From NCBI RefSeq assembly GCF_943181405.1, contig NZ_CALPBY010000004.1:310001-374000 (forward strand): a stretch of 64,000 bases of DNA. The letters are read 5' to 3'. This stretch comes from Cellulosimicrobium sp. Marseille-Q4280. Its GTDB lineage: Bacteria > Actinomycetota > Actinomycetes > Actinomycetales > Cellulomonadaceae. Both the position numbers and the translations under genes were made by a program. Below, piece after piece: positions 17,833-25,960 of this stretch (positions are counted from its first letter, which is position 1; each line of letters opens with the position of its first letter). The notes below the pieces were generated by a model. That model was given only the letters and a program-made list of their open reading frames with translations, had not been told where the DNA came from and ran no database searches.

Positions 17833-20342
17833 CGGCAGGCCCGGCGGCAGGAGTCCGGTACGAGGACCTCTGTGCGCGCCTGACCGGCCGGACGCCGCTC
17901 GACGAGGTCGTCGCGTTCCTCGCGCCCCTGTCGGAGCCGGAACGGCGCGCTCTGGGTCGAGGACTGTCGGCCGCCATCGAGCGCAACGAGGTGGAGCGCG
18001 CGGCGCTGGAGCACCGCGCGACCTTCCTCGCACTGCTCGGTTGCGCGACGAACCCACGCGGGGTCTCGTCGCACCTCTGGCGGTTGCGGGTCGACCGGGC
18101 AGACGTGGACCTCGCGCTGCAGGTGCTGGCCGACCGTTCTCCGCTCTGGCTCGGGCAGCTCGCGCAGGTGCTCGTCGACGCCGGCGACACCGACCGCACA
18201 TGGGGCCTCGTCCGCGCGCTGGTCCGCGCCGGGATTTGCGCGCGGCCCGAGGGCGACGAGTATCGGAGGGCTCTCGTCAGCGAGGTAGGGACGGGGGCGC
18301 CGGGTGGCGCCATCGGTCTCCTGCGCTCCGACCCTCGACTCGTCGAGGACGAGCTGTGGGAAGTGCTCGGGACCGAGCGGATGGGCCGGCAGCTCGCCCA
18401 GGTCGACTCGTGGGCCACCCACCCCGAGCGCACGTGGCAGCACGCGCTCGTCGTCCTCCAGAGCGCGGAGGGCGAGCCTCGGCTCGACCGCGCTCGGCTC
18501 CTCGACGTGACGGTGGACGCGCTCGTCGCCGATCGTGCGGCGGTGGACGTGCGGTGGTTCGTGAACCTGCACGACGCGCTCGACGTGACGCCGCAGGAGA
18601 CCGTCGACCGCCAGGACCGCTACCTCGTCGGACTCGCCAACGAGGTGAGCACGGTGGTGCGGCTCTGCCAACGTCAGCTCGGTCGGATCGCCGGACGTGG
18701 TCTCGACGTGGAGGCTCTCCTCGACGCGAGCCCCGTCGTCCTGGAGCACCGGACGAAGGGTGTCGTCCAGGCGCACAGGGCGCTGCTCTCGACCGTGTCT
18801 CGCAGCATGCCGGAGGTCGCTCCGCGGGTGGCCGAGGTGATCGTGGAGCGGAGTGCACCTGCGGCGACGCTCCTGCCCGACCCGGCCCCGCTGGCGCCCG
18901 CGCTGCCGATCCGGCCGGTGGACGACACCGACGAGCTGGTGGAGCTCGCAGCGCGCGTGCTCGAGGAGCCGTGCGAGATCCCCAGCGTTGAACGGTTGCT
19001 CGACGGCATCGCGCGGTGGCCGGACGGTGCGCGGCTCGTCGGGGCGAGAGCGCTCGCCGCGCGCGCCGAGCAGGTCCTCGAGATGTCGTGGGTCGGGCCG
19101 TGGCAGGGAGCGCACCCCGGGGCCGACGTCGCAGCGCTCTTGCTGGCCTGGCTCCTCGGAGTCCGGCCACCGCGAGCAACGCGCTATCGCGGCTGGTTCA
19201 GCATGCCCTCGTCGTTGCGTCCAGATCCGGACGGAGCGCTCCCGCTGCTTCGTCCCGCGGACTCGCTCGGCGTGTGGTGGTCCCTGCGCGTCCGGGAGGT
19301 CGCCGAGCACGCCGCCCGCGGTGCGGACGGAAGGCCGCTGCTCGCGCTGCCCACGACGGACGACGGCGTCGTCGACCGTGCGGCCGTGACGGAGCGGCTG
19401 GTTCGCGTCCCGGCCGGTGCTCCACCTCTCCGCTTCGACGTCGCGCTCGCGGCGCTCCGGCTGCCCGTGGACGCCGCACCGAGACTCCCGGCGAAGAACC
19501 GTACGGCGGCCACCCTCGGCCGGGACCTCGGGCGTCGGGCGGCATCGTCCCCTCGATGGGAGCAGGTCGTGGCCGACGTGCCGGCGGACGACCATGTGCT
19601 CGAGGGGCCCACCGTCCCCGTCGCGAGCTGGCGCGACGCGGGCGCACCACGATCCCGTCGCGCCGGCGACGACCCGATCGATGCCCTCTTGAGAGGCCCG
19701 GATGCCCTCGTCCGCTTCCCGGGCGACATCGAGACGCTCTGCACGCACCCGTGGCCGCTCATGTTCCCCCACCATCCCGATCTCTTGGCTGCTTACGCCC
19801 ACGGCGCGCTGATCCGGTCCGTCAGGGCATCGCGCTGTCCGACTCCCGTGCTCGCAGGGCTCGGCCGAGCAGCCGGCGCGAGCTCGGTCACCGCCTCGGC
19901 CCTGGTGCTGGGCCTGTCGGCGAAGGACCCGGTCGGCCGGGTCGCTGCCGCCGATGCCCTCGCGGACCTCGCGGGTCGGGGAGTGCTGGACGGTGCCGAT
20001 CTGGGGCGCGAGATCGGTCGCCTCGTTGCGGCAGGCGCCGTCGTCGGGAGCCGCGTCGCCCGGTCGATGCAGGACGCCGGCCGCTCCCACACGCCGGCGG
20101 CCGCCCTCGTCGCGGTCGCCGTGACGACGTTGCTGCCGGTCCTCGGCCGACGACCAGACGCGCACCTGTTCGTCGCCGCGTTGGCCGACGCAGCGACGGC
20201 GACCGGCCAGGAGGTCACGCTGCCCTCCGATCTCGAGGCACTCGCCGCGAGCCGCTCGCGGACAGTCCTCGCCGTGGAGTGCCGGCGCGTACCGCGGCGA
20301 GGAGCTACGGGAACGGCCACGCCGGCGGTCACTCCCAGGTGA
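17829..20342 (+). CDS. DUF6493-like helical-repeat protein B
   Basis: 837 residues, GTG start overlapping the SWIM stop. Family signs are HDALDVTPQETVDRQDRYLV in the middle, HRTKGVVQAHRALLSTVSR, and the C-terminal PHHPDLLAAYAHGALI, LVLGLSAKDPVGRVAAADAL and LADLAGRGVLDGADLGREIG. These match the C-terminal third of protein A in order, so A and B are paralogues with different N-terminal halves. Repeated helical pairs suggest a HEAT-like solenoid and no enzyme motif is visible. Its last 14 bases overlap the convergent EIIA gene. It is probably a structural partner of the SWIM protein. Neither a MoxR ATPase nor a VWA gene follows. Confidence 0.65.
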   Translation: MTAGPAAGVRYEDLCARLTGRTPLDEVVAFLAPLSEPERRALGRGLSAAIERNEVERAALEHRATFLALLGCATNPRGVSSHLWRLRVDRADVDLALQVLADRSPLWLGQLAQVLVDAGDTDRTWGLVRALVRAGICARPEGDEYRRALVSEVGTGAPGGAIGLLRSDPRLVEDELWEVLGTERMGRQLAQVDSWATHPERTWQHALVVLQSAEGEPRLDRARLLDVTVDALVADRAAVDVRWFVNLHDALDVTPQETVDRQDRYLVGLANEVSTVVRLCQRQLGRIAGRGLDVEALLDASPVVLEHRTKGVVQAHRALLSTVSRSMPEVAPRVAEVIVERSAPAATLLPDPAPLAPALPIRPVDDTDELVELAARVLEEPCEIPSVERLLDGIARWPDGARLVGARALAARAEQVLEMSWVGPWQGAHPGADVAALLLAWLLGVRPPRATRYRGWFSMPSSLRPDPDGALPLLRPADSLGVWWSLRVREVAEHAARGADGRPLLALPTTDDGVVDRAAVTERLVRVPAGAPPLRFDVALAALRLPVDAAPRLPAKNRTAATLGRDLGRRAASSPRWEQVVADVPADDHVLEGPTVPVASWRDAGAPRSRRAGDDPIDALLRGPDALVRFPGDIETLCTHPWPLMFPHHPDLLAAYAHGALIRSVRASRCPTPVLAGLGRAAGASSVTASALVLGLSAKDPVGRVAAADALADLAGRGVLDGADLGREIGRLVAAGAVVGSRVARSMQDAGRSHTPAAALVAVAVTTLLPVLGRRPDAHLFVAALADAATATGQEVTLPSDLEALAASRSRTVLAVECRRVPRRGATGTATPAVTPR

Positions 20343-20793
20343 GCAGCTCCTCGCCGTGGGAGGCCCACGCGCCGGTCTCGGCGAGGGGCGTCACGGCGTC
20401 GGGCTTCGCCTCCAGCGCGACGACCGGGCACACGGCGGAACGGCCGCCCGCCCGGACGGCCGCGGGGTCCCACGAGACGAGCACGGTCCCGCGCTCGACG
20501 TGGGCGCCCTGCGCGACGTGCGTCGTGAAGCCCTCGCCGCCGAGCTTCACCGTGTCGATGCCGAGGTGCACGAGGACGGCACGGCCGTCGTCGTGCTGGA
20601 CGACGAACGCGTGCGGGTGCAGCTTGACGACCGTCCCGGTGATCGGCGCGACGGCGACGCCGCCCTGCGCGTCGTCGGGCTCGACCGCGAGCCCCGGGCC
20701 GACGAGACCGGCGGAGAAGACGGGGTCGTCGACCTCGCTCACGTCGACGACCGTGCCGGTCACGGGCACCAGGACCGTCAGCGGAGCGCCCAT
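20329..20793 (-). CDS. crr: PTS EIIA component, glucose/GlcNAc type
   Basis: 154 residues, a single EIIA(Glc) domain. The phosphorylated histidine is His76 in LVHLGIDTVKL. The partner metal/active-site histidine region HPHAFVVQH lies just before it, and GEGFTTHVAQG follows. It accepts phosphate from HPr and passes it to EIIB. The ATG shares one base with the stop of the EIIB gene (TGATG), so it is coupled to the upstream EIIB genes. It is the last gene of the GntR-EIIB-EIIB-EIIA operon. The stop overlaps the convergent DUF6493-like gene by 14 bases. Confidence 0.9.
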   Translation of the reverse strand: MGAPLTVLVPVTGTVVDVSEVDDPVFSAGLVGPGLAVEPDDAQGGVAVAPITGTVVKLHPHAFVVQHDDGRAVLVHLGIDTVKLGGEGFTTHVAQGAHVERGTVLVSWDPAAVRAGGRSAVCPVVALEAKPDAVTPLAETGAWASHGEELLTWE

Positions 20794-21023
20794 CAGCGGA
20801 GGTCCTCGATGTCGCTGGCCAAGGTGTCCGCCTCGGGCCCCACGATGACCTGGATCGCGTCGCCCGAGCGCACGACGGCGATCGCGCCGGCTGCGGTGAG
20901 TGCCGCGTCGTCGACGAGCGCCGGGTCGTCGACCTCGACCCGCAGCCGCGTGATGCACGGTTCGAGGTCGAGGACGTTCGCGTCGCCGCCGAGGGCGCGG
21001 AGGATCTGTTCTGCCTTGCTCAC
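20793..21023 (-). CDS. PTS EIIB component (first copy)
   Basis: 76 residues, a stand-alone EIIB of the glucose family. The phosphocysteine is Cys23 in DLEPCITRLRVEV. The GTG start has AGGAG 6 bases upstream. A second EIIB gene lies just upstream and both keep the cysteine. It transfers phosphate from EIIA to the sugar bound by EIIC. Having EIIB as a separate short protein, rather than fused to EIIC, is usual for actinobacterial GlcNAc systems. Confidence 0.88.
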   Translation of the reverse strand: MSKAEQILRALGGDANVLDLEPCITRLRVEVDDPALVDDAALTAAGAIAVVRSGDAIQVIVGPEADTLASDIEDLR

Positions 21024-21100
21024 GGGGTGCTCCTCGTGGTCCGGTCCGGCCACGGCCGGTGTGCGGGTCCCGGCGGGCCGGGCTGGGTGGTGGGGCGTCG

Positions 21101-21346
21101 TCACATGAGGTCGGCCAGGTCGGACGCGATCGTGTCGACCTGGGGGCCGACCACGACCTGCACGACACGGCCGTTGACCATGACGCCGAAGGCGCCGGCG
21201 CGGCGCAGCGCCGCCTGGTCGACGAGGGACGGGTCCTTGACGAGCGATCTCAGGCGGGTGGTGCACGGGTCGATCTCGTCGACGTTCTCCACGCCGCCGA
21301 GTCCGGCGAGGATGGTCGCGGCGCGCTCGGCGTCGGACAGGGTCAT
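21101..21346 (-). CDS. PTS EIIB component (second copy)
   Basis: 81 residues, with the phosphocysteine Cys28 in EIDPCTTRLRSLV. ATG with GGAAGG upstream. It is paralogous to the EIIB 78 bases downstream: the same DPALVD/DPSLVD, AGAIAV/AGAFGV and VGPEADTLASD/VGPQVDTIASD blocks line up. Two active EIIB proteins beside a single EIIC gene suggest either specificity for two sugars or a second EIIC elsewhere. It starts 12 bases after the GntR stop, in one operon. Confidence 0.88.
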   Translation of the reverse strand: MTLSDAERAATILAGLGGVENVDEIDPCTTRLRSLVKDPSLVDQAALRRAGAFGVMVNGRVVQVVVGPQVDTIASDLADLM

Positions 21347-21358
21347 CGGTCCTTCCCT

Positions 21359-22174
21359 TCAGTCGGCACGGCCGGCGTCGGCCGGCGTCGGCACGGTGGC
21401 GAGCGGGACGTCGTCGTCCAGCGGTACGGGTCGGGGTCGCGGCACCAGCATGGGTCGCGCCTCGCGGAGGGGGACGACCACGCTGTAGCGGTCACCGCGA
21501 TAGCAGGATCGCGAGTACATGAGGGGCTGGTCGCCGGCGAACGTCCGGCGCACGGTGCGCAGGACGGCCCGGGTCCCGCGCATCTCCAGCAGCGCCTGCT
21601 CCTGCGTGGTCGCCTCGGACGCGGAGATGGTGTCCTCGCCCCACGTCGGCGCGAGGCCGCGCTCGCGCAGCGCCCCGTACATGCTCGGGGGCACGCCGTC
21701 GTCGAGGAGGTCGGGGGCGAGGTCGCACGGGATCCAGACCTCTTCGACGCTCATCGGGGAGCCGTCCGCGGACCGCAGCCGCACCACGTGGTGCATCGGC
21801 GAGCCCTGGGGGCGGCCGAGCGCCTCGGCGACGGACGACGGCGCGGGCGCGGCGCCGGTCTCCAGCACCCGGGTGCCGGGTTCCATGCCGCGCCGTCGGG
21901 CCTCCTCGCCGAACGTCGTCAGCCGCATCTCGAAGTCCGCCCGCGGCGGGGCGACGAACGTCCCCCGCCCCTGCGCGCGCTCCAGGACGCCCTCGTTCAC
22001 GAGCGCGTCGACGGCCTGCCGGACGGTCATGCGCGAGACGTTGAAGGTCTCCGTGAGCGTGCGCTCGGACGGGATGGCGTCGCCGACGTCGAGCTCGGTC
22101 GTCACGAGGTCGGCGAGGTACGCACGCACCGCGAGGTACTTGTGCTCACCGCCCTGTGCCCGTGACCTGCTCAT
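21359..22174 (-). CDS. GntR/HutC-family regulator, DasR-like
   Basis: 271 residues. An N-terminal winged helix (about 12-75) contains IPSERTLTETFNVSRMTVRQAVDALVNEGVLERAQGRG, here cited in part as SRMTVRQAVDALVNEG. A C-terminal UTRA ligand domain has LRSADGSPMSVEEVWIP and PLMYSRSCYRGDRYSVVVPL. This is the architecture of DasR and NagR, which sense amino-sugar phosphates. Start chosen at ATG 22174; a long open frame upstream is not supported. It is divergent from EIIC. The gap holds two 16-base sites that each match the DasR consensus at 13 positions, so it probably represses itself, the PTS operon and, from a third site, HPr. Confidence 0.88.
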   Translation of the reverse strand: MSRSRAQGGEHKYLAVRAYLADLVTTELDVGDAIPSERTLTETFNVSRMTVRQAVDALVNEGVLERAQGRGTFVAPPRADFEMRLTTFGEEARRRGMEPGTRVLETGAAPAPSSVAEALGRPQGSPMHHVVRLRSADGSPMSVEEVWIPCDLAPDLLDDGVPPSMYGALRERGLAPTWGEDTISASEATTQEQALLEMRGTRAVLRTVRRTFAGDQPLMYSRSCYRGDRYSVVVPLREARPMLVPRPRPVPLDDDVPLATVPTPADAGRAD

Positions 22175-22296
22175 CGTCGCGCGTCGTCCTCGTCCGTCGG
22201 TCGTCTGCTCGTGCACCCGCGCATTGTCCCGCCGGCCGCAGGAGACCCTGCGGAGGTGACGGACGCCGCCCGTGTGGCCCCCGTCACTCCCGGGGG

Positions 22297-22302
22297 TTGA
22301 CA
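22297..22302 (+). promoter_or_regulatory. Candidate -35 box of the EIIC promoter
   Basis: A consensus TTGACA lies 5-10 bases before the first DasR-like site. A good -10 box at normal spacing is not obvious, so the promoter call rests mainly on this hexamer and its position. The operators would overlap the polymerase site. Confidence 0.4.
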
Positions 22303-22306
22303 CATC

Positions 22307-22322
22307 ATGAGGTCTAGACCAC
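22307..22322. promoter_or_regulatory. DasR-like operator 1
   Basis: Sequence TGAGGTCTAGACCACT. It matches the published DasR-responsive element ACTGGTCTAGACCACT at 13 of 16 positions and contains the perfect core GGTCTAGACC. It lies in the divergent GntR/EIIC control region. Confidence 0.75.
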
Positions 22323-22332
22323 TCTTCCTGCA

Positions 22333-22348
22333 AGTGGTCCAGACAACT
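22333..22348. promoter_or_regulatory. DasR-like operator 2
   Basis: Sequence AGTGGTCCAGACAACT, 13 of 16 matches to the DasR consensus, centred 26 bases from operator 1. Two sites on nearly the same helix face would allow cooperative repression of both divergent units. Confidence 0.65.
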
Positions 22349-22441
22349 GGACCGGCAACGACGCCCGCACCAGTCGCGCCACCGCCGCCGCTCGACGCCT
22401 GCCCGGCCTGACTCCAGGCCGCGACCCCAGAGGAGAACCAC

Positions 22442-23875
22442 ATGACCACCGTCGCGGAACCGACGAGGACGAAGAGGGGGATCCCCGGCTTCGCCCAGCT
22501 CCAGCGCATCGGGCGCTCCCTCATGCTGCCCATCGCGTCCCTGCCCGCAGCCGCCCTGCTGTTGCGGCTCGGCCAGCCCGACATGCTCGGCGCCGACGGC
22601 GTCGCGGGCACCTTCGCCTGGATGCAGCCGGTCGCGGACGTGCTCGGCGCAGCCGGGAACGCGCTCTTCGGCAACCTGCCGATCATCTTCGCGCTCGGTG
22701 TCGCGGTCGGGTACGCGAAGAAGGCCGACGGGACGACGGGCCTCGCCGCGCTCATCGGCTACCTGGTGTTCTCGGGGGTCAGCGACTCGCTCTCGCCGTA
22801 CGTCCTCGGCGAGGCGCCGGAGGGGGAGACGCAGGAGCTCATCAACTACGGCGTGCTCGGGGGCATCGTCATCGGGCTCACCGCCGCGCTGCTCTACCAG
22901 AAGTACTACCGGATCAAGCTGCCCCCGTACCTCGCGTTCTTCGGCGGCCGGCGCTTCGTCCCCATCGTCACCGCGGGCGCGGCCGTGCTCATCGCGGTCG
23001 TCGGCGCGCTGATCTACCCGGCGTTCGACTGGCTCATCAACGACACGATCGGCGGCTTCGTCACCGGGTCCACGATCCTCGGCGCGTTCGTCTTCGGCAC
23101 CCTCAACCGGCTGCTCGTCCCGCTCGGCCTGCACCACCTGCTCAACTCGCTGCCGTGGTTCCAGTTCGGCAGCTACGAGACCGCCGACGGCACCGTGGCG
23201 AACGGCGACATCTTCCGCTTCCTCGCGGGCGACCCCACGGCAGGCACGTTCCTCACCGGCTTCTTTCCGATCATGATGTTCGCGCTGCCCGCCGCGGCGC
23301 TCGCGATCGTCCACACCGCCAAGCCGAAGAACCGCAAGGTCATCGCCGGGATCATGGGCTCCGCGGCGCTCGTCTCGTTCGTCACGGGCGTGACCGAGCC
23401 GCTCGAGTTCGCGTTCCTCTACGTCGCGTACCCGCTCTACGTCATCCACGCCGTCCTCACGGGCACGTCCCTCGCGCTCGTCAACGCGCTCGGCATCCGT
23501 GACGGCTTCGGCTTCTCCGCGGGCGTCATCGACTACCTGCTGAACTTCCGGATCGCCGAGATGCCGCTGCTCCTCATCCCCATCGGCCTGGGGTACGCGG
23601 TGATCTACTACTTCCTGTTCCGGTTCGTCATCACGCGCTGGAACCTGCGCACGCCGGGCCGCGAGGACGACGACGAGCCGGGCCTCGCGACGCCGGACGC
23701 CACGACCGACGCACCCGCCGACGTCGTCGCTCCCCCCGCCGGCGCGTCCTCCGACGCCGCGACGTCCGACGCCGCCTCGACCGACCAGGGACGTCGGGGC
23801 CGAGGCACGGACCCGGAGCGGACGGGCGCCGCTGCGGGCGCGGCGTCCGACGCCCGCGGCGGAGGCGCGGCGTGA
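22442..23875 (+). CDS. PTS EIIC permease, probably N-acetylglucosamine
   Basis: 477 residues, about ten membrane helices. Family motifs are PIASLPAAALLLRLG, NLPIIFALGVAVGYAKKADG, VPLGLHHLLNSLPWFQFGSY and the sugar-site GVTEPLEFAFLYVAYPLY. The HHLLNS-PWFQ segment is closer to NagE-type EIIC than to PtsG. DasR-like operators upstream also favour GlcNAc. Residues after about 400 form an acidic, Ala/Thr/Asp-rich disordered tail with no EIIB or EIIA domain; these are separate genes on the other strand. The stop overlaps the EI start (GTGA). It transports and phosphorylates the sugar with EIIB. Confidence 0.88.
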   Translation: MTTVAEPTRTKRGIPGFAQLQRIGRSLMLPIASLPAAALLLRLGQPDMLGADGVAGTFAWMQPVADVLGAAGNALFGNLPIIFALGVAVGYAKKADGTTGLAALIGYLVFSGVSDSLSPYVLGEAPEGETQELINYGVLGGIVIGLTAALLYQKYYRIKLPPYLAFFGGRRFVPIVTAGAAVLIAVVGALIYPAFDWLINDTIGGFVTGSTILGAFVFGTLNRLLVPLGLHHLLNSLPWFQFGSYETADGTVANGDIFRFLAGDPTAGTFLTGFFPIMMFALPAAALAIVHTAKPKNRKVIAGIMGSAALVSFVTGVTEPLEFAFLYVAYPLYVIHAVLTGTSLALVNALGIRDGFGFSAGVIDYLLNFRIAEMPLLLIPIGLGYAVIYYFLFRFVITRWNLRTPGREDDDEPGLATPDATTDAPADVVAPPAGASSDAATSDAASTDQGRRGRGTDPERTGAAAGAASDARGGGAA

Positions 23876-25578
23876 CGGTCGCCGACGCTGCCCGGGTGGC
23901 CGACGCGGCCTCGGGGCTGACGGGGGTGCCCGTCAGCCCCGGCCGGGTGGTCGGCGTCGTCGTGACGATGCCGGCCCCCGTGCCGGAGCCGGACAGCGCA
24001 CGGCTCCCCGAGGACGCCGACGTCGAGCTCTCGGTGACCCAGGTCCTGGCCGCGGTCACCGCGGTCCAGGAGGACCTCACCGCGCGGTCCGCGCGCGCCG
24101 AGGGCACGGCCGCCGAGGTGCTCGCCGTGACCGCGGCGATGGCCGCGGACCCCGCCCTCGCCCGGGACGCTGTCGGCCGCGTCCAGGAGGGGCGCACGGC
24201 CCCGGCGCGCGCGGTGTGGGAGGCAGGGTCCGACGCCGCGTCGCGGCTCGAGGCGGTCGGCGGTCTCCTCGGCGAGCGGGCCCGCGACGTGCGAGACGTG
24301 CGCGACCGGATCGTCGCCGCGCTGCTCGGGCTCCCCGTGCCGGGAGTCCCTGACCCCGGGAGCCCTTTCGTGCTCGTCGCCGACGACCTCGCGCCCGCCG
24401 ACACCGCGCAGCTCGACCCCGAGCGGGTCCTGGCGGTCGTCACGCGCGGCGGTGGCCCGACGTCGCACACCGCCATCCTCGCGCGGGCCCTCGGCATCCC
24501 GGCCGTCGTCGCGGTGGACGGCGCGCTCGACCTGCGCGACGGCGAGACCGTGCTCGTCGACGGCGCGGCGGGAACCGTCGGGCGCGACCCGTCGGCCGCC
24601 GCGGTCGCCGCCGTCGCGTCCGGTCGACGTGAGCGGCGCACGTTCGACGGCGCGGGCCGGACCGCCGACGGCCGTCGTGTCGAGCTCCTGGCGAACGTGG
24701 CCTCCGGGGAGGACGCCCGTGCGGCGGCCGCGGCCGGGGCGGAGGGCGTCGGGCTGTTCCGCACCGAGTTCTGCTTCCTGGGACGGGCCGTCGAGCCGGG
24801 CGTCGACGAGCAGGTCGAGGCCTACCGCGCGGTGCTCGCGGCGTTCGGAGGCCGCAAGGTCGTCGTGCGCACGCTCGACGCGGGCGCCGACAAGCCGCTG
24901 CCGTTCGTCACCGCGGAGTCCGAGCCGAACCCGGCCCTCGGCGTCCGGGGCCTGCGGACGTCGCGGCGACACCCCGAGGTCCTCGACCGGCAGCTCGACG
25001 CCATCGCGCGGGCAGCCGCGGCGGAGGACGCCGACGTGTGGGTCATGGCGCCCATGATCGCGACCCCCGACGAGGCCGACGCTTTCGTGGAGCTGTGCGC
25101 GACGCACGGCCTCGACCGCGCGGGCGTGATGATCGAGGTGCCGTCGGCCGCCCTCGGTGCACGCTGGGCGCTCGCTCGCGCGACCTTCGCGAGCATCGGG
25201 ACGAACGACCTCACGCAGTACACGATGGCGGCCGACCGCGAGGTCTCCGACCTCGCGCGCCTCGCGACGGCGTGGCAGCCGGCGGTGCTCGCGCTCGTCG
25301 GTGCCGCGTGCTCGGGCGCGGCGCTCAATGACCGCCCGATCGGGGTCTGTGGTGAGGCGGCGGCCGACCCCGTGCTCGCACCCGTGCTCGTGGGGCTCGG
25401 CGTCACCTCGCTGTCGATGACGCCCGTCGCGCTCGCGGACGTCGCGGCGGTGCTCGCCGCGACGTCGTCGGAGCTGTGCGAGGAGCTCGCGTTCCTCGCG
25501 CTGCAGCAGCCCACGGCCGAGGCCGCGCGCGCGGCCGTGCGCGCGCGGCTCCCCGTGCTCGACGAGCTGGGTCTCTAG
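23872..25578 (+). CDS. ptsI: PTS enzyme I
   Basis: 568 residues, normal length. The N-terminal HPr-binding and phosphohistidine domain has RGGGPTSHTAILARALGIP with the active His near 200. The C-terminal PEP-binding barrel has EGVGLFRTEFCFLGR, NPALGVRGLR, IGTNDLTQYTMAADR and the catalytic Cys in GVCGEAAADP. It moves phosphate from PEP to HPr. GTG start with GGAGG 6 bases upstream, overlapping the EIIC stop, so it is expressed with EIIC. The stop is one base from the convergent HPr stop. Confidence 0.95.
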   Translation: MTVADAARVADAASGLTGVPVSPGRVVGVVVTMPAPVPEPDSARLPEDADVELSVTQVLAAVTAVQEDLTARSARAEGTAAEVLAVTAAMAADPALARDAVGRVQEGRTAPARAVWEAGSDAASRLEAVGGLLGERARDVRDVRDRIVAALLGLPVPGVPDPGSPFVLVADDLAPADTAQLDPERVLAVVTRGGGPTSHTAILARALGIPAVVAVDGALDLRDGETVLVDGAAGTVGRDPSAAAVAAVASGRRERRTFDGAGRTADGRRVELLANVASGEDARAAAAAGAEGVGLFRTEFCFLGRAVEPGVDEQVEAYRAVLAAFGGRKVVVRTLDAGADKPLPFVTAESEPNPALGVRGLRTSRRHPEVLDRQLDAIARAAAAEDADVWVMAPMIATPDEADAFVELCATHGLDRAGVMIEVPSAALGARWALARATFASIGTNDLTQYTMAADREVSDLARLATAWQPAVLALVGAACSGAALNDRPIGVCGEAAADPVLAPVLVGLGVTSLSMTPVALADVAAVLAATSSELCEELAFLALQQPTAEAARAAVRARLPVLDELGL

Positions 25579-25579
25579 G

Positions 25580-25849
25580 TCAGGAGACCGCGGTCTGCTC
25601 GAGGAACGCCGCGAGCGCGTCGAGCGACGCGGTCGCGCCGTCGCCGTCGTCCGCCGTGGCCAGGACGACCTCGTCGCCCGCGTCGACGCCGAGGGTCATG
25701 ACGCCGAGGATGCTCGCCGCCTCGACGGGCTCGCCACCTCGCTTGGCGATCGTCACAGGGGTCGGCTGCGCCGCGGCCTCCTTGACGAAGAGCGCGGCGG
25801 GGCGGGCGTGCAGGCCCTCCGCGAGGGCGACGACGACGGGACGTTCCAC
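25580..25849 (-). CDS. ptsH: Phosphocarrier protein HPr
   Basis: 89 residues from the GTG at 25849 (GGAG upstream). A longer frame from 25882 would add residues not found in HPr and would start inside the operator. His14 in AEGLHARPAA is the phosphate acceptor. The region EAASILGVMTLGV carries the Ser46-equivalent, although an HPr kinase is normally absent from actinobacteria. It is transcribed towards ptsI from its own promoter, which contains a DasR-like palindrome. Confidence 0.93.
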   Translation of the reverse strand: MERPVVVALAEGLHARPAALFVKEAAAQPTPVTIAKRGGEPVEAASILGVMTLGVDAGDEVVLATADDGDGATASLDALAAFLEQTAVS

Positions 25850-25866
25850 GGGGCTCTCCAACCGAC

Positions 25867-25884
25867 AGGTGGTATGGACCACCT
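25867..25884. promoter_or_regulatory. DasR-like palindrome upstream of ptsH
   Basis: AGGTGGT-ATGG-ACCACCT, a perfect 7+7 inverted repeat, 18 bases before the HPr start. It matches 11 of 16 positions of the DasR element. It would place HPr in the same regulon as the divergent PTS operon, and it also lies upstream of the sugar isomerase gene. Confidence 0.55.
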
Positions 25885-25960
25885 CATCGTAGGGGTCGGG
25901 GTGCGCGAGGGGAAGGGTTCGCTGGTGTGGGTCGCGGAGGACGGGTCTAGGGTGGCCCGC

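Noticed and set aside
25850-25882. Longer HPr start at 25882
   Set aside because: The added 11 residues do not belong to HPr and would place the start within the operator palindrome. The GTG at 25849 has a good ribosome site and gives the normal length.
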